The position numbers and the translations under genes are program-made. 64,000 bases of DNA from Rhinatrema bivittatum (lineage: Eukaryota; Chordata; Amphibia; Gymnophiona; Rhinatrematidae): assembly GCF_901001135.1 (NCBI RefSeq), contig NC_042624.1, positions 7,633,532-7,697,531 of the forward strand. Direction: 5' to 3'. Below, piece after piece: positions 1-9,891 of the stretch. Below the pieces are notes generated by a model, which was given only the letters and a program-made list of their open reading frames with translations, had not been told where the DNA came from and did not search any database. How positions within the stretch are numbered: position 1 is the stretch's first letter; every line of letters begins with the position of its first letter.

Positions 1-75
1 AGTTAGCGCGAACTAACTCTGCCAGGTTAGTGCGCACTATAGGGAGTTAGTGCGCACTAATGGGAGTTAGCACTG
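1..75. repeat. Short palindromic repeat, 20-bp period
   Basis: The 14-bp self-complementary core TTAGTGCGCACTAA, or close variants, recurs at about 27-40 and 47-60 with a 20-bp period. It is flanked by partial copies (GTTAGCGCGAACTAAC at 2-17, GTTAGCACT at 66-74). It is probably the end of a mobile element that continues to the left of the window. No coding is seen between here and position 187. Confidence 0.5.
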
Positions 76-319
76 GGGAGCTGCTGTATATCTCTCCCCT
101 GCTTTTGAAATCTTGAAATTATTCTCTTATTCTTGGTCCCTTTATTTGTACCTTGGGATTTTTCCAGCCATGTTTTCTGCTTTGTTCCATCTTCAGAGAG
201 TTCTACAATCAATAAATAGTACTGATTTTCCCTTGTCCAATCTCAATAGAGAATATCCCAAAATGACAAGAAAAACTAACTTTAAGCTCACTAGTTTATC
301 AGATCTTATACAATATTAT

Positions 320-1013
320 GGGGTAGATTTTCAGACGAGCGCGAATAGCCTACTTTTGTTTGCGCTCCAGGCGCAAACAAAAGTACGCTGGATTTTAGTA
401 GATACGCGCGTAGTCGCGCGTATCGGCTAAAATCCTGGATCGGCGCGCGCAAGGCTATCGATTTCGTATAGCCTGCGCGCGCCGAGCCGCGCAGCCTACC
501 CCCGTTCCCTCCTAGGCCGCTCCGAATCGGAGCGGCCTAGAAGGGAACTTTCCTTTGCCCTCCCCTCACCTTCCCCTCCCTTCCCCTACCTAACCCACCC
601 GCCCGGCCCTGTCTAAACCCCCATCCTACCTTTGTCGGGGGATTTACGCCTCCCGGAGGGAGGCGTAAATCCCCGCGCGCGAGCGGGACTCCTGTGCGCC
701 GGGCCGCGACCTGGGGGCAGGTACGGAGGGCGCGGCCACGCCCCCGGACCGCCCCGGGCCGTAGCCACGCCCCCGTACCCGCCCCCAAAACGCTGCCGAC
801 ACGCCCCCGCAACACCGCGCACTCCGGCCCCGCCCCCCGACACGCCTCCCGACACGCCCACTCCAAAAACCCCGGGACTTACGCGAGTCCCGGGGTTCTG
901 CGCGCGCCGGTGAGCCTATGTAAAATAGGCTCACCGGCGCGCAGGGCCCTGCTCGCGTAAATCCGCCCGGTTTTGGGCGGATTTACGCGAGCAGGGCTCT
1001 GAAAATCCGCCCC
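320..1013. mobile_element. GC-rich TIR transposon, family A, nested in the palindromic element
   Basis: The ends are GGGGTAGATTTTCAGA and its near inverse TCTGAAAATCCGCCCC. TAT flanks both sides (317-319, 1014-1016). The uninterrupted sequence is preserved in the other palindrome arm near 2694-2706, so insertion and TSD are directly readable. Inside are stacked inverted repeats: a GCGCAAACAAAAGTA pair near 345-385, a long hairpin at about 504-547 built on AGGCCGCTCCG, and GGGATTTACGCCTCCC near 638-675. The ORFs across it are by-products of GC-rich sequence. Other copies: 29618, 36163 and 59143. A 3-bp TA-rich TSD with GGG/CCC ends resembles PIF/Harbinger MITEs, but no transposase is present. 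Confidence 0.8.
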
Positions 1014-1641
1014 TATGTTTTTAACTTATTTTATTTCATTTTTCAAGTTGAACAATTTTTTTAACAATAAATAATTTCATAATATTTTCACAAAACTTCA
1101 ATTATTCATTCACACTGCATTCACACAAGCCCTATAAACCCCCAACACTCCCCTCAACCTCTATTAAAAATACATGCATGTTTTCAAAAAATAAAAACAT
1201 CCTTATTTGTCTAACACCCAAGGACTTTCTACTTGTGTACAAAACCAAACTTTTCCTCAAATGTCCCGTATATGTCACACCTCCTTTTTCATATACGAAT
1301 TTCACATTCCTCCAAGGCAACATATTGTTTATATTTCTCACTGTGTGATCATCAGCTGTTCCTTCCAATGCCCAACATACCCAATTCCTTATTGTATGAT
1401 GTACTTGCACTGCTTAAAAATCCACGTTCTTCAAATGCCCTGTAAAATGTTCTCACCTCAACATCATATTTCAAAAATTATTGTGTATTTTATGATGAGA
1501 AGAAAATCTCTAAACCAATTATAATAAACTCAGTGTAATGTATAATGTCCACCATCACAACAATGGCGACCATGTATTTGGCGAGTGGAAACTGGTGAAA
1601 ACACCGTGAAGTTGTTATACAGAGGATTGAAAAAGACCGTT

Positions 1642-1690
1642 CCCTGATGAAGAATCCATGATTCGAAACGAGGCCTTGTCGGTATAGGAA
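1642..1690 (+). ncRNA. Hammerhead-ribozyme-like motif (Penelope-type)
   Basis: CTGATGA (1644-1650) is followed by a 5-bp stem II, GAATC/GATTC with a CAT loop (1652-1664), then GAAA (1665-1668). A short stem III, CGA/TTG with loop GGCC, leads to GTC (1678-1680), the expected cleavage triplet. CC (1642-1643) pairs with GG (1681-1682) as the start of stem I, with CC (1637-1638) and GG (1687-1688) beyond an internal loop. All invariant core bases of the hammerhead fold are present in the right order. Type I hammerheads with very short stem III are known in Penelope-like elements and retrozymes. Activity is inferred, not shown. Confidence 0.7.
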
Positions 1691-2780
1691 CATGGAGCCA
1701 AACATCTGATCGTGTATAGATAAGTAGTGGGGTTGTGCCCCTCATAAGATCTTAAAGATTCAGTACCGGCGTTTATGGAGAATTGTGCTTTATTGAAAAG
1801 AATGTGAAATATCGCACATATGAAGTAAATTGTTGACAAAACATTCATGAAAAGTTCCAGACAAGAATGCGTTGAATTGGGTTGTTTCATAAAACGACAT
1901 GAATAATTGTTGTTGATTCAAGAATTTAAAAACCATTTTTGTGGTGAATGACAGTGCAGGACAAAAAAAGAACAACCGGTCAAGTCTGTTGATAAACTCT
2001 TTTTCGGCATTCATTCCAATTTGTTCTGGGACTTGTTGAATATTAACCCCTCCAGGGGTTAAACATTTGCAATTAAATTCATAAAGAAATATTTTGAAGT
2101 TTTTTTATTTTGACAAACTGATCACGCTAAAAAACATATAAAAATATTCACGGGTTGGAGGAGGTTGGTTTATGATTAAAAATATTACACATTGCTGGAT
2201 GCGATGTTATAAATTTGTATGAAACCTTCCTCATTTTTCCCACACATTTTTCCACTGTGATGGTGGACATTATACATTACACTGAGTTTATTATAATTGG
2301 TTTAGAGATTTTCTTCTCATCATAAAATACACAATAATTTTTGAAATATGATGTTGAGGTGATATCGTGTTTTTGGATATTGATGATTTATATCCCTCAG
2401 GAAATAGTGCTTTTTTGTTTCTGTAAAATGTTCTGGCACTGCTTGAAAAGCCAAGTTCTTGAAATGCCCACTGCTTAAAAAGCCAAGTCCTTGGGTGTTA
2501 GACAAATAAGGATGTTTTTATTTTTTGAAAACATGCATGTATTTTTAATAGAGGTTGAGGGGAGTGTTGGGGGTTTATAGGGCTTGTGTGAATGCAGTGT
2601 GAATGAATAATTGAAGTTTTGTGAAAATATTATGAAATTATTTATTGTTCAAAAAATTGTTCAACTTGAAAAATGAAATAAAATAAGTTAAAAACATAAT
2701 ATTGCATAAGATCTGATAAACTAGTGAGCTTAAAGTTAGGTTCTCTTGTCATTTTGGGATATTCACCATCTTCAGAGAGT

Positions 2781-3399
2781 ACCTTAGGGTACGGATGGTA
2801 CTTTTGGTGCCACTTTGCCTCTCGTAATACCATCAAGTGTTATTGTCACTATTGCTGGCATCCTCTTTCTCCACTATTCTCTTGCTGCTTCTTTGCTCCT
2901 CTCACAGTGCTTTGGAGAACTGACAATGTTGGAAGCCTGGTACCCCTTTGGCCCTTTGTGAAGCCTTAGGCTAGAATTTATGCCACTTTTTAATTTTACT
3001 TTGCCACATTCTATGTACCTTGCAGTTCTTTCCCCCTTCTGATGATTTCTTCTCACAAGTTTCATTATAATTAATAAGAAAATCACTCTTCTGGAGCCCA
3101 GAATAGACTGCAGTGTTTCCCCTCATAGTTTCTAATGGCAAACAAATAAACTAATGAAATGAATAATTCAATTTTTTTTTTAAAATATTGAAACTAATGA
3201 AACGAATCTGGGACCCAACAAAATGAATAAACAAACCAAAATGAATTATTTCCTTATGCACATCCCTAGTACACAGGGTTATAGAAAGAAGTTAAAGTGC
3301 ATGAGGCATTTTTGCAGCTATTTGCAGGGGCATGGCCAGGGCCTTGATGAGTGGAAGGGTAATAGTGGAGCCTGTGATGCAAGTTTGAAATTAACAAAC
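2781..3399. other. Intergenic, no gene seen; AT-rich simple repeat at its end
   Basis: No coding region or recognised repeat between 2781 and about 3115. From about 3115 to 3275 the sequence is AT-rich with repeated AATGAAACGAAT / AACAAAATGAATAAAC phrases ending TGCACATCCCTAG. Similar phrases occur near 45630-45830 and 50085-50170, so this may be a degenerate foldback repeat. Confidence 0.4.
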
Positions 3400-4591
3400 T
3401 GTTGCGCGTCCGGCCGTGCTGGTGCCGCGACCAGGCCTGTTCACCTCGCGCTTTCCTCTTCCCTTGCGGCGGCTGCCAGCTCCCGATGTCCCCGACGCTC
3501 TCCTTGGGCCGCTCCAGTTTCCTCCATGCCACAGGGCTCTCAGCAGAGCTCCTGTAGGGGCTCCACGTCTTCTGCCTCCTTGGCCCCGTCCCTTGGTGCG
3601 CACGCAACTGACATCAACACATTTAAAGGGCCCAGGGTGAGACCTTCATCCTGGACGCCGCCCGATGACGTCAATTGAGGCTCATACTTAAGGCGAGGCT
3701 TTGTCCCCAGAACCTTGCCTTAGCAATCGGGTCAACACCTTCAGTGTAGCTAGTTTGCTGTCCTAAGTTCCTGTGTTCTCCTGCTTCCTTCATCCAATCC
3801 CTGTTCCAGTGTTCCTGTGTATCTGTCTTGTTCCAGTGCTCCTGCATTCCTGTGTTCCTGTCTTGTTCTAGTGCTCCTGTGTTCCCGTGATCCTCTCTGT
3901 GTTCCAGTGTGTGTTCTGATTCCTGTTCCACATTCCTCCTTTGTCGTACCTTCTCGGACTGACTCATGGTACTGACCTCTGCTTGCCTGATTACGTTTGA
4001 CTGCTGCCTGGAACTGACCTCTGCTTGCCTGACCACATTGACTGCCGCCTGGAACTGACCTTTGCTCGTCTTAGCTATGCACGGACTGATCTCAGAACTG
4101 ACCCTTGCTTTGGCTGACTACTTTCGGACGCATACCCTGGCTTTGACCCTTGTGCTACACTCGGATACTCTGTTCGCTCCTGTGACCACCAGACCAGCCT
4201 GCTCGGATGCTGCCCGCAGCCTCCATCAGACTAGACCAATAGGCGCTGCCTATCTCGCCTGGAGGACTTTCATTTCCTGTTGCCTTCCTGAGGTCTCCGG
4301 TGATTCTGGTTCAGGTCTAGTCCCTCCTTTCTTCACCAGCCATGCACCTTTGCTCGTGGTGGGCACACCTCTCCGCTACCTCCCTGTGAGACCCTCTGAG
4401 GCCCACCTAAGTCCAGGCAGTCCGGGTTCCCAAGGGCTCAACCTGTGGAAACCCCAGATTGCTATTGGCGAAGCTCCAGCTAGCCTCTGTCTCCTTGTGT
4501 GCTCCGCCTCCTGGTGGAAGGTGCTCTCTGGGTCCGACCAGAGGGCCATACCAATTCTGCACCAGGCCAAGGGTCCACCTCCAGTGCAACA
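3400..4591 (+). mobile_element. Solo LTR of a Ty3/gypsy-type retrotransposon
   Basis: The block begins TGTTGCGCG and ends GTGCAACA, giving TGTTG...CAACA terminal inverted bases. It is flanked by a perfect 5-bp duplication, CAAAC (3395-3399 and 4592-4596). Its 3' part matches the 5' LTR of the gag-bearing element at 36800 (shared phrases such as CACCAGGCCAAGGGTCCACC), which sets family and orientation. An ACTTAAGG box at about 3687 probably lies in the promoter, followed by CT-rich 'gttcctgtgttcc' repeats and two units of the 44-bp repeat that is expanded in the 36800 copy. No internal region remains, as after LTR-LTR recombination. ORFs crossing it are not genes. Confidence 0.85.
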
Positions 4592-4596
4592 CAAAC

Positions 4597-5024
4597 TTTG
4601 TTGACATATCACTAATGGGCATTTGTATTTTAGAAACTGCATGGATGCATGCATGCAGATTCTAAAATATAGTAAATTGGAGCAGACTCATATATGCACA
4701 TATATGGGGCTGCATGGAGTTATTTGAAAGTTATCCTCATATAGCATTTTCATATTCTGGCACTTTTTAGAGGTTCAGAATGCATGCTGAGTAGTCATAC
4801 AGAAGCAAAATTACAGGCAAAGATATAGGTTTTTTTAAGCAATTATCAGACATATGTCTGCTTCCCAGATATGAATACATTTCCTGTATCATGAGGTTTT
4901 CAAACAGGATGCACCATGTTTGCTGTATGAGAGCACTGTAGCTAAAGCATGTACCAGCAGGCTGCAGAAAGTACCCAGATATCACAGGAAAAGAGTTACT
5001 TGGTTACTTCAGATGGAAATCCCC
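4597..5024. other. Intergenic, nothing recognised
   Basis: Mixed AT-rich sequence with no convincing ORF and no repeat I can name. Confidence 0.35.
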
Positions 5025-5336
5025 ATAGAATAGTGTTACTTTCAAAATCAACCTTCAAAAAAAGACTAAAGACCTGGATATTCATACAAGCTTTCCCGGA
5101 CGCCAACATGGTCAACTAATCTCCAACTACACCTTGATTAACCATATCTTCTATCGTTTACCTGTGTCAATTAATAACCTGTCCTTTCTCTTCCTTCTCA
5201 GCCAAGTTCTTATCACCCTGTTATATGTAACTGCCTTTTCAGCACCATTGTTATAGTTATGTTTACTATGCACCCCTGTTCTATGTGAACCAGCATGATG
5301 TGACTGCTGTCTCGAATGCCGGTATATAAAAATCTG

Positions 5337-5367
<31 letters not shown>

Positions 5368-5370
5368 CTG
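5025..5370 (+). mobile_element. L2-type LINE 3' end with (AAAT)n tail
   Basis: The start translates to a degenerate LKTWIFIQAFPDA-like C-terminus, which the longer LINE copies in this window also carry. About 250 bp of 3' UTR follows, then GCCGGTATATAAAAATCTG and a run of AAATA units. The same 3' tip (a CCGGTATATAAA-like box, then AAATAAATAAAT) recurs near 15550, 24410 and 30510. Confidence 0.7.
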
Positions 5371-5637
5371 AAAGATCTCCAATATTTAATGAAGATAATC
5401 AGGAGCATGATTTTCAAAATATAAATGAAAGATAAAAATGCTTTCAGCTCTTTCATACAAGTGGAATTTGTCAAACAACATATATAGAAAATGGGTTACT
5501 AGTATGACATGCTATGTTAATCCAATAATTAAATAGTTTTACAGGTTTATATAATAAAACAACAAGTCCTGACATTCAGTTTTAGGAAATTAGAAACAGC
5601 ATCATCTTAGCTTTTCTCTAATGCTTTGAAGATAATC

Positions 5638-5674
<37 letters not shown>

Positions 5675-5690
5675 CATACATACATATACA
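5371..5690. repeat. Intergenic DNA ending in a (TA)n microsatellite
   Basis: No gene is seen at 5371-5637. From about 5638 to 5670 there is an uninterrupted TA run, then ACATACAT/TATTTATT units that merge with the tail of the minus-strand LINE. Confidence 0.7.
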
Positions 5691-6241
5691 TATATTTATT
5701 TATTTATTTATTGGTTTTTATATACTGCCGCTCATCAGAGATATCACGTCGGTGTACAGAGAACGAAAAATACGCAATTACGTTGTACATAAAACAGTAT
5801 GATAACAACTGAGGAACAATACATTAAAACAGTTAACTGCAGTAACAGAAAAGATTATATAAATAATATAAATATGGAATAGCTGTAAAAGAATAACTTA
5901 TTATAGTATCAATGGATAATTGAAGGGAGGGATAGGAGGGGGAAGTAAAAACTTAAAATGGGGGGAAGATGAGAGAGGGTCAGGGAGAGGGTCAGGGAGG
6001 AAGGGATTATATACATATGGGGCTGTATAATACAGCAAATTCTTCGGTTACATAAATTAGCAACGATGGTACTAGGATTGAAGGAAAGGAAATGAAGAAT
6101 ATAGAGTTGACTGAAGGAGAAAGGAAGTCAGAGAGAGGGGTCGAAGGAGGGAAAAGTCTTCAGTGTCCTAGCTTAAGGGTAAAAGATTGATGAAGCTAAG
6201 GGGGGGGGGGGGTAAATAGGCTAAGAAGGAACACGTATAGC

Positions 6242-6946
6242 TCATGTGTAGGCTTGAGTGAAGAGCCATGTCTTGAGCTTTTGCTTGAAGGTCTTTGGGG
6301 ACAGTTCAAGACGTAAGTCGGTGGGCATGGAGTTCCATAACATAGGGCCAGCTAAGGATATGGCACGAGCTTTGGTGGATGCGTATTTAAATAGTTTTGG
6401 TGAAGGGGTTTTCAGGGTGGCTATGTACGGATTTGTAGTTGGCCTGTTAGAGCTATTGAATTGAAAAGGATTGGAGGGCCAATTCATTTCTGGGTTGTGG
6501 AGTGATTTGTGGATAAGTGATAATACCTTGTATTGTATACGATAGTGGATGGGGAGCCAGTGTAATTCCTTAAATATGGGCGTGATGTGTTCCTTTGTGG
6601 GGATGTTAGTAAGAATACGAGCTGCAGTATTTTGCAGGATTTGTAATGGGTGTATGTAATTTTTAGGCAGTCCCAATAGCAGCGCATTACAATAGTCAAT
6701 TTTCGAAAAGACCATAGCTTGTAACACAGTACGAAAATTGGAGAAGTGTAATAGCGGTTTAAGTTTTTTGAGAGTATGGATCTTGAAAAAACACTCCTTA
6801 AGGGTAGCATTAATAATTTTTTTAAGGGACATTTGATCATCTAATAACACTCCTAGATCTCGGACTTGTTGGGAGAAATGTGTGTGTGGTGGGACAATGT
6901 GTGTTGTGGGTGTAGCGTGTAGAGGCATAGGGAGTGAGATAACCAT
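6242..6946 (-). pseudogene. L2-type LINE RT C-terminal (thumb) domain
   Basis: A 234-residue frame. It carries the conserved series after the RT palm in L2/CR1-group LINEs: VRDLGVLLDDQMSL, DYCNALLLGLP, LQILQNTAARILTN, HITPIFKELHWLPI, AGPMLWNSMPTDLR and the terminal LKTWLFTQAYT, followed by a stop. The same series is recognisable in at least seven other fragments of this window, which makes it the most useful marker for the family here. Confidence 0.85.
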
Positions 6947-7890
6947 GAGTTCGGTTTTTGTAGAGTTAAGGGCAAGCTGGAAGAGTTTAAGAGGTTGTTA
7001 ATTGAAGTGAGGGTGGAATGCCAGATTTCCAGGGTTTTCGGGATAGATTCAGTAATGGGAATAAGGATTTGTACATCATCAGCATACAAATAGTGTGGTA
7101 ACTTAAGGTTAGAAAGGAGTTGGCAGAGGGGTAGGAGGTAGACATTAAATAGGGTGGATGAAAGTGAGGAGCCTTGGGGGACTCCCTGCCCAAGGGGAAT
7201 TTCCTTTGATTCATGGTTGCCAAATTTAACTCTGTAATGTCTGTCGCTGAGGTAGGAACCAAACCATTTGTGGGCACGGTCGGTTATACCTATATCAGAG
7301 AGACGCTTGAGGAGGATCTGATGGCTTACAGTGTCAAACGTGGCCGAAATATCTAGTATAACTAGTAGATGGGATAATCCTTTATCTAAGCTTTTCATAA
7401 GGTAATCAGAAAATGAGAGAAGAAGGGTTTCTGTACTGTGTAATTTACGAAATCCATATTGAGACGGAGAGAGGATTTCTTGTTCATCCAGATAGTTACT
7501 AAGTTGACAGTTAATAGTTTTTTCTAAGATTTTTGCAATAAATGGAAGATTGGAGATGGGGCGGTAGTTGGTAAGATCGGCTTGGTGGAGCTTAGGTTTT
7601 TTTAGGGTGGGTTTAAGGATGGCTTGTTTTAATGGGAAAGGTACAATACCAGAATCAATGGAGGCATTGATAATCTTTGAAATGGGAGGGGCTATTAGGT
7701 CAGGTATAGTGAGGAGAAGTTTTGTAGGGATGGTGTCAGAGGGGTGGGATGATGGTCTAGCTTTATTGAGTATAGATTCTATTTCCTTAGCAGTAGTGTG
7801 TTCAAACATTGTGAGTTTGGTAGAGAGGTTGCTAGATTGTACAGTGTAACTGTACTGAGGAGTATGGGGGATGATGGGAAAGTGTGTCAT
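6853..7890 (-). pseudogene. L2-type LINE reverse transcriptase, palm domain
   Basis: A 345-residue open frame. The N-terminal linker (IPTKLLL, NYRPISNLPFIAKILEK) is followed by QYGFRKLHSTET, motif A LVILDISATFDTVSH with its catalytic Asp, motif B GVPQGSSLSSTLFN and motif C LYADDVQI, with both catalytic Asp retained. In motif A one residue differs from the 15981-17222 copy (SATFD versus SAAFD). After YADD the frame drifts (IHNLLNSSSLPLTL...), and the authentic C-terminal continuation lies in the overlapping frame at 6946-6242, indicating a small indel near 6900. Confidence 0.85.
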
Positions 7891-8073
7891 GATTTTATTA
7901 ACTTTATCATGGAAGTACTCAGCCAGTTGCTCACATTTATTATTCCTTCTTCAGGAATAAGATTTGGGGTGAGATTGGTGAGTGAGGTGACGTATTCGAA
8001 TAGAGCTTTGGGGTTGAATTGGTACTGGTGTATTTTGGTAGCATAGAAATTCTTTTTGGCCGTGTTTATTTCA

Positions 8074-9192
8074 TTATTGTAATTGTATAAGGAGGTTTTG
8101 TAGCGCGCAAGGAGAGTTGGGGGAAGGGTCTTTGCGCCAGTTTTTTTCAGTTTTTCTAAGGGCTTGTTTTAATTCTTTAGTGTAGTATTGTACCATGGTT
8201 TTTTTTGTGTTTTTTTGAGAGGATAGTTGTTTGGTAATAAAAGGGCAGATGTTGTCAGCGACTGCTTGTGTGTGCTCATTCCATGATGTGAGAGCAGTAT
8301 CAGCATTAATAAGAGTAAGGTTGTTAAAAGCATAAGACAGGGCAGTCGTAAGCTCATCTTTGTTGCAAGATTTGCGGATTTGTATAGTTGTGGATATGAC
8401 AGGAGGGGGCGGGGGCCTTTCTAGGGTATTGAGAGTTCTTATGATATAGTGGTCAGACCAAGGGATGGGTGAACATGTTAGGGATTCAGTAGTAATGTAT
8501 TGGTTCATGAAAATGAGGTCGAGCGAGTGACCGGCTTTGTGGGTAGGAGAATTTATAATTTGATTGAATCCTAGGGATTTCATAGCTTCAAGGAAGGAGG
8601 AGCAGCTAGGTGTGAGCGGGATAGTGTCCACATGAAGATTAAAATCACCTAGGATGATGGCTGGGGAATCAATCGAAATATTTTTAGCTATGTATTCAAT
8701 TAAAGCGGAGGGGTTGTTGTTGAGTGTACCAGGGGAGGCGTAGATGAGGCATATTTGAATGCTGGGAGCTTTAAACAAACCAATTTCAAGTTTAGGTGGG
8801 GGGGATGTAGCTTGAAGGGTGAGTTTAAGTTGTTTCTTAGTGGCTAGTAAAATACCCCCACCCTTCTTTTTAGGTCTGGGGATAGAAACGATATCGTAAA
8901 TATTGTTGGGAAGCTGGTTAAGGAGCACATTATCGGTGTTTTTCAACCAGGTTTCAGTTATTGCCAGTATATCAGGTATTTCATCTGAGAGGAGGTCATT
9001 AAGGATGGATGTTTTTTTGTTTAGTGACTGGGCATTGAGAAGAATGAGAGACAGTGCAGTGATGCCGATAATTTGGGTGAGAGGTGGGGAGATCATAGTG
9101 GTGTGAATGGATTTGAGGTATGAACGGTGGCGTGGGGCATAGTGTGTAAAAGGTCTATATCTGTTATAACTGAGTTTCGGGATGTTTAGCAT
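8074..9192 (-). pseudogene. L2-type LINE apurinic-like endonuclease domain
   Basis: A 372-residue open frame. Motifs of the EEP (AP-like) endonuclease appear in order: LILLNAQSL (about 50), ILAITETWL with the metal-binding Glu (about 75), KKKGGGILL (about 110), IILGDFNLHVD (about 180), GHSLDLIF (about 222) and SDHYI with the catalytic Asp-His pair (about 244). This domain nicks target DNA to prime reverse transcription. It is the N-terminal part of what should be one ORF2; the frame closes at 8074 and RT resumes in another frame. The ATG at 9192 is simply the first in frame and may not be the native start. Confidence 0.85.
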
Positions 9193-9779
9193 GGTAGAAG
9201 TGCAGTAATAGAGTAGGGTCCCAGAGAATTTAAATAGAGTACTGGAGAGAGGTTGTAGACATTAATTGTCCTGGTAGTAGAAATGTAGCAGAGAGGAGGG
9301 GTGTTACTGCTAGAATGCTAATATGAGGATACTAAATACAGATAACAGATTACTGACAACAAAAATTATACAGTTATTTAATACAAGGCCAAGTATGACA
9401 ATGTGAGGTAGCGTGCAGAGGTAGGAGTCGACTAAACAGGATTCTAAAAAGGCGCCGAATAGGCACACAAAGGGGCAGGCCCCTTTGTCGCGCTCCTTCG
9501 GCACGCGGCACCAAGAAGAGTGCCAGAATATATGGTGCAGCTGTGTCACGTAGGAGTGATGTCAGCGCTGCTCCTCGTGGCTGGTTGGTAGCTGCGTGGA
9601 GGGGCCGGGTGAAGGCAGGCACAGGTAGGACGGTGTGTGCGCCGGAGAACAGCCCCGCGATCGGTGAGGAAGCCCGTGTGGGGTAACAGGGAGATTTAAA
9701 GGGCCTTACCCCGACGGGCTTCAGCGCCGATTGCGCAGGCCCCTGCTACAGCACTTTGTCCGGTCGTGTTCGCAGCATC

Positions 9780-9866
9780 TATTGATCGCCGCCGGATGGA
9801 TCGCCGCCAGATAGCTCGCCGGATGGATCGCCGCTGGATCGCCAAAGAGCGATCCGGCGGCGATAT
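9780..9866. repeat. GATCGCC repeats with a 13-bp inverted pair
   Basis: Five GCTCGCC/GATCGCC-type units sit within about 65 bp. ATCGCCGCCGGAT (9785-9797) is inverted at 9852-9864. A TATATATA run follows. It lies between the LINE 5' region and the minus-strand LTR; origin unknown. Confidence 0.6.
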
Positions 9867-9891
9867 ATATATAAATAAGTCAATAAGAGAC

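Larger units (their letters stand above)
202..2765. mobile_element. Palindromic Penelope-like / retrozyme-like element with 15-bp target duplication
   Basis: Two arms are reverse complements of each other: left 251-1559 (interrupted by a 694-bp insertion at 320-1013) and right 2256-2764. They are near identical over most of about 500 bp, with a replaced patch at 1217-1450 versus 2370-2480. A 15-bp direct repeat, CCATCTTCAGAGAGT, lies at 187-201 and 2766-2780 and reads as the target-site duplication. The left end carries 49 bp (202-250) absent from the right, like the one-sided tail known in Penelope-like elements. The single-copy centre (1560-2255) holds a hammerhead-like motif. No long ORF or recognisable reverse transcriptase or transposase is present, so this would be non-autonomous. 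The arms, direct repeat and insertion are seen directly; the class is inferred. A DNA foldback transposon is the main alternative. Confidence 0.7.
5690..9240 (-). mobile_element. L2-type non-LTR retrotransposon, nearly complete, broken coding region
   Basis: Read on the minus strand: an endonuclease ORF (9192-8074), a reverse transcriptase ORF (7890-6853) and a C-terminal RT ORF (6946-6242), then about 550 bp of 3' UTR ending in (AAATA)n at about 5690-5711. Frameshifts or stops separate the three blocks, so the copy is dead, but long open stretches imply fairly recent insertion. The clade is judged from the LDISA-FDTVSH, GVPQGSSLS and YLYADD motifs and the WLPI / DYCNALL C-terminal domain. 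Between 9240 and about 9770 lies GC-rich sequence without an ORF that could be its 5' UTR. Confidence 0.85.

Noticed and set aside
537..960. Overlapping Gly/Pro/Arg-rich ORFs on both strands
   Set aside because: Frames through a GC-rich transposon; the same appears in every copy (29644, 36110, 59244). Stop codons are rare at this GC content.
320..1013. CpG island or promoter
   Set aside because: High GC and CpG content is confined to the transposon ends at 320 and 1013 and recurs in each family member, so it does not mark a gene.
3223..4604. Proline- and serine-rich plus-strand ORFs
   Set aside because: They lie in the solo LTR and follow its tandem repeats. The equivalent frames are not conserved in the 36800 LTR.
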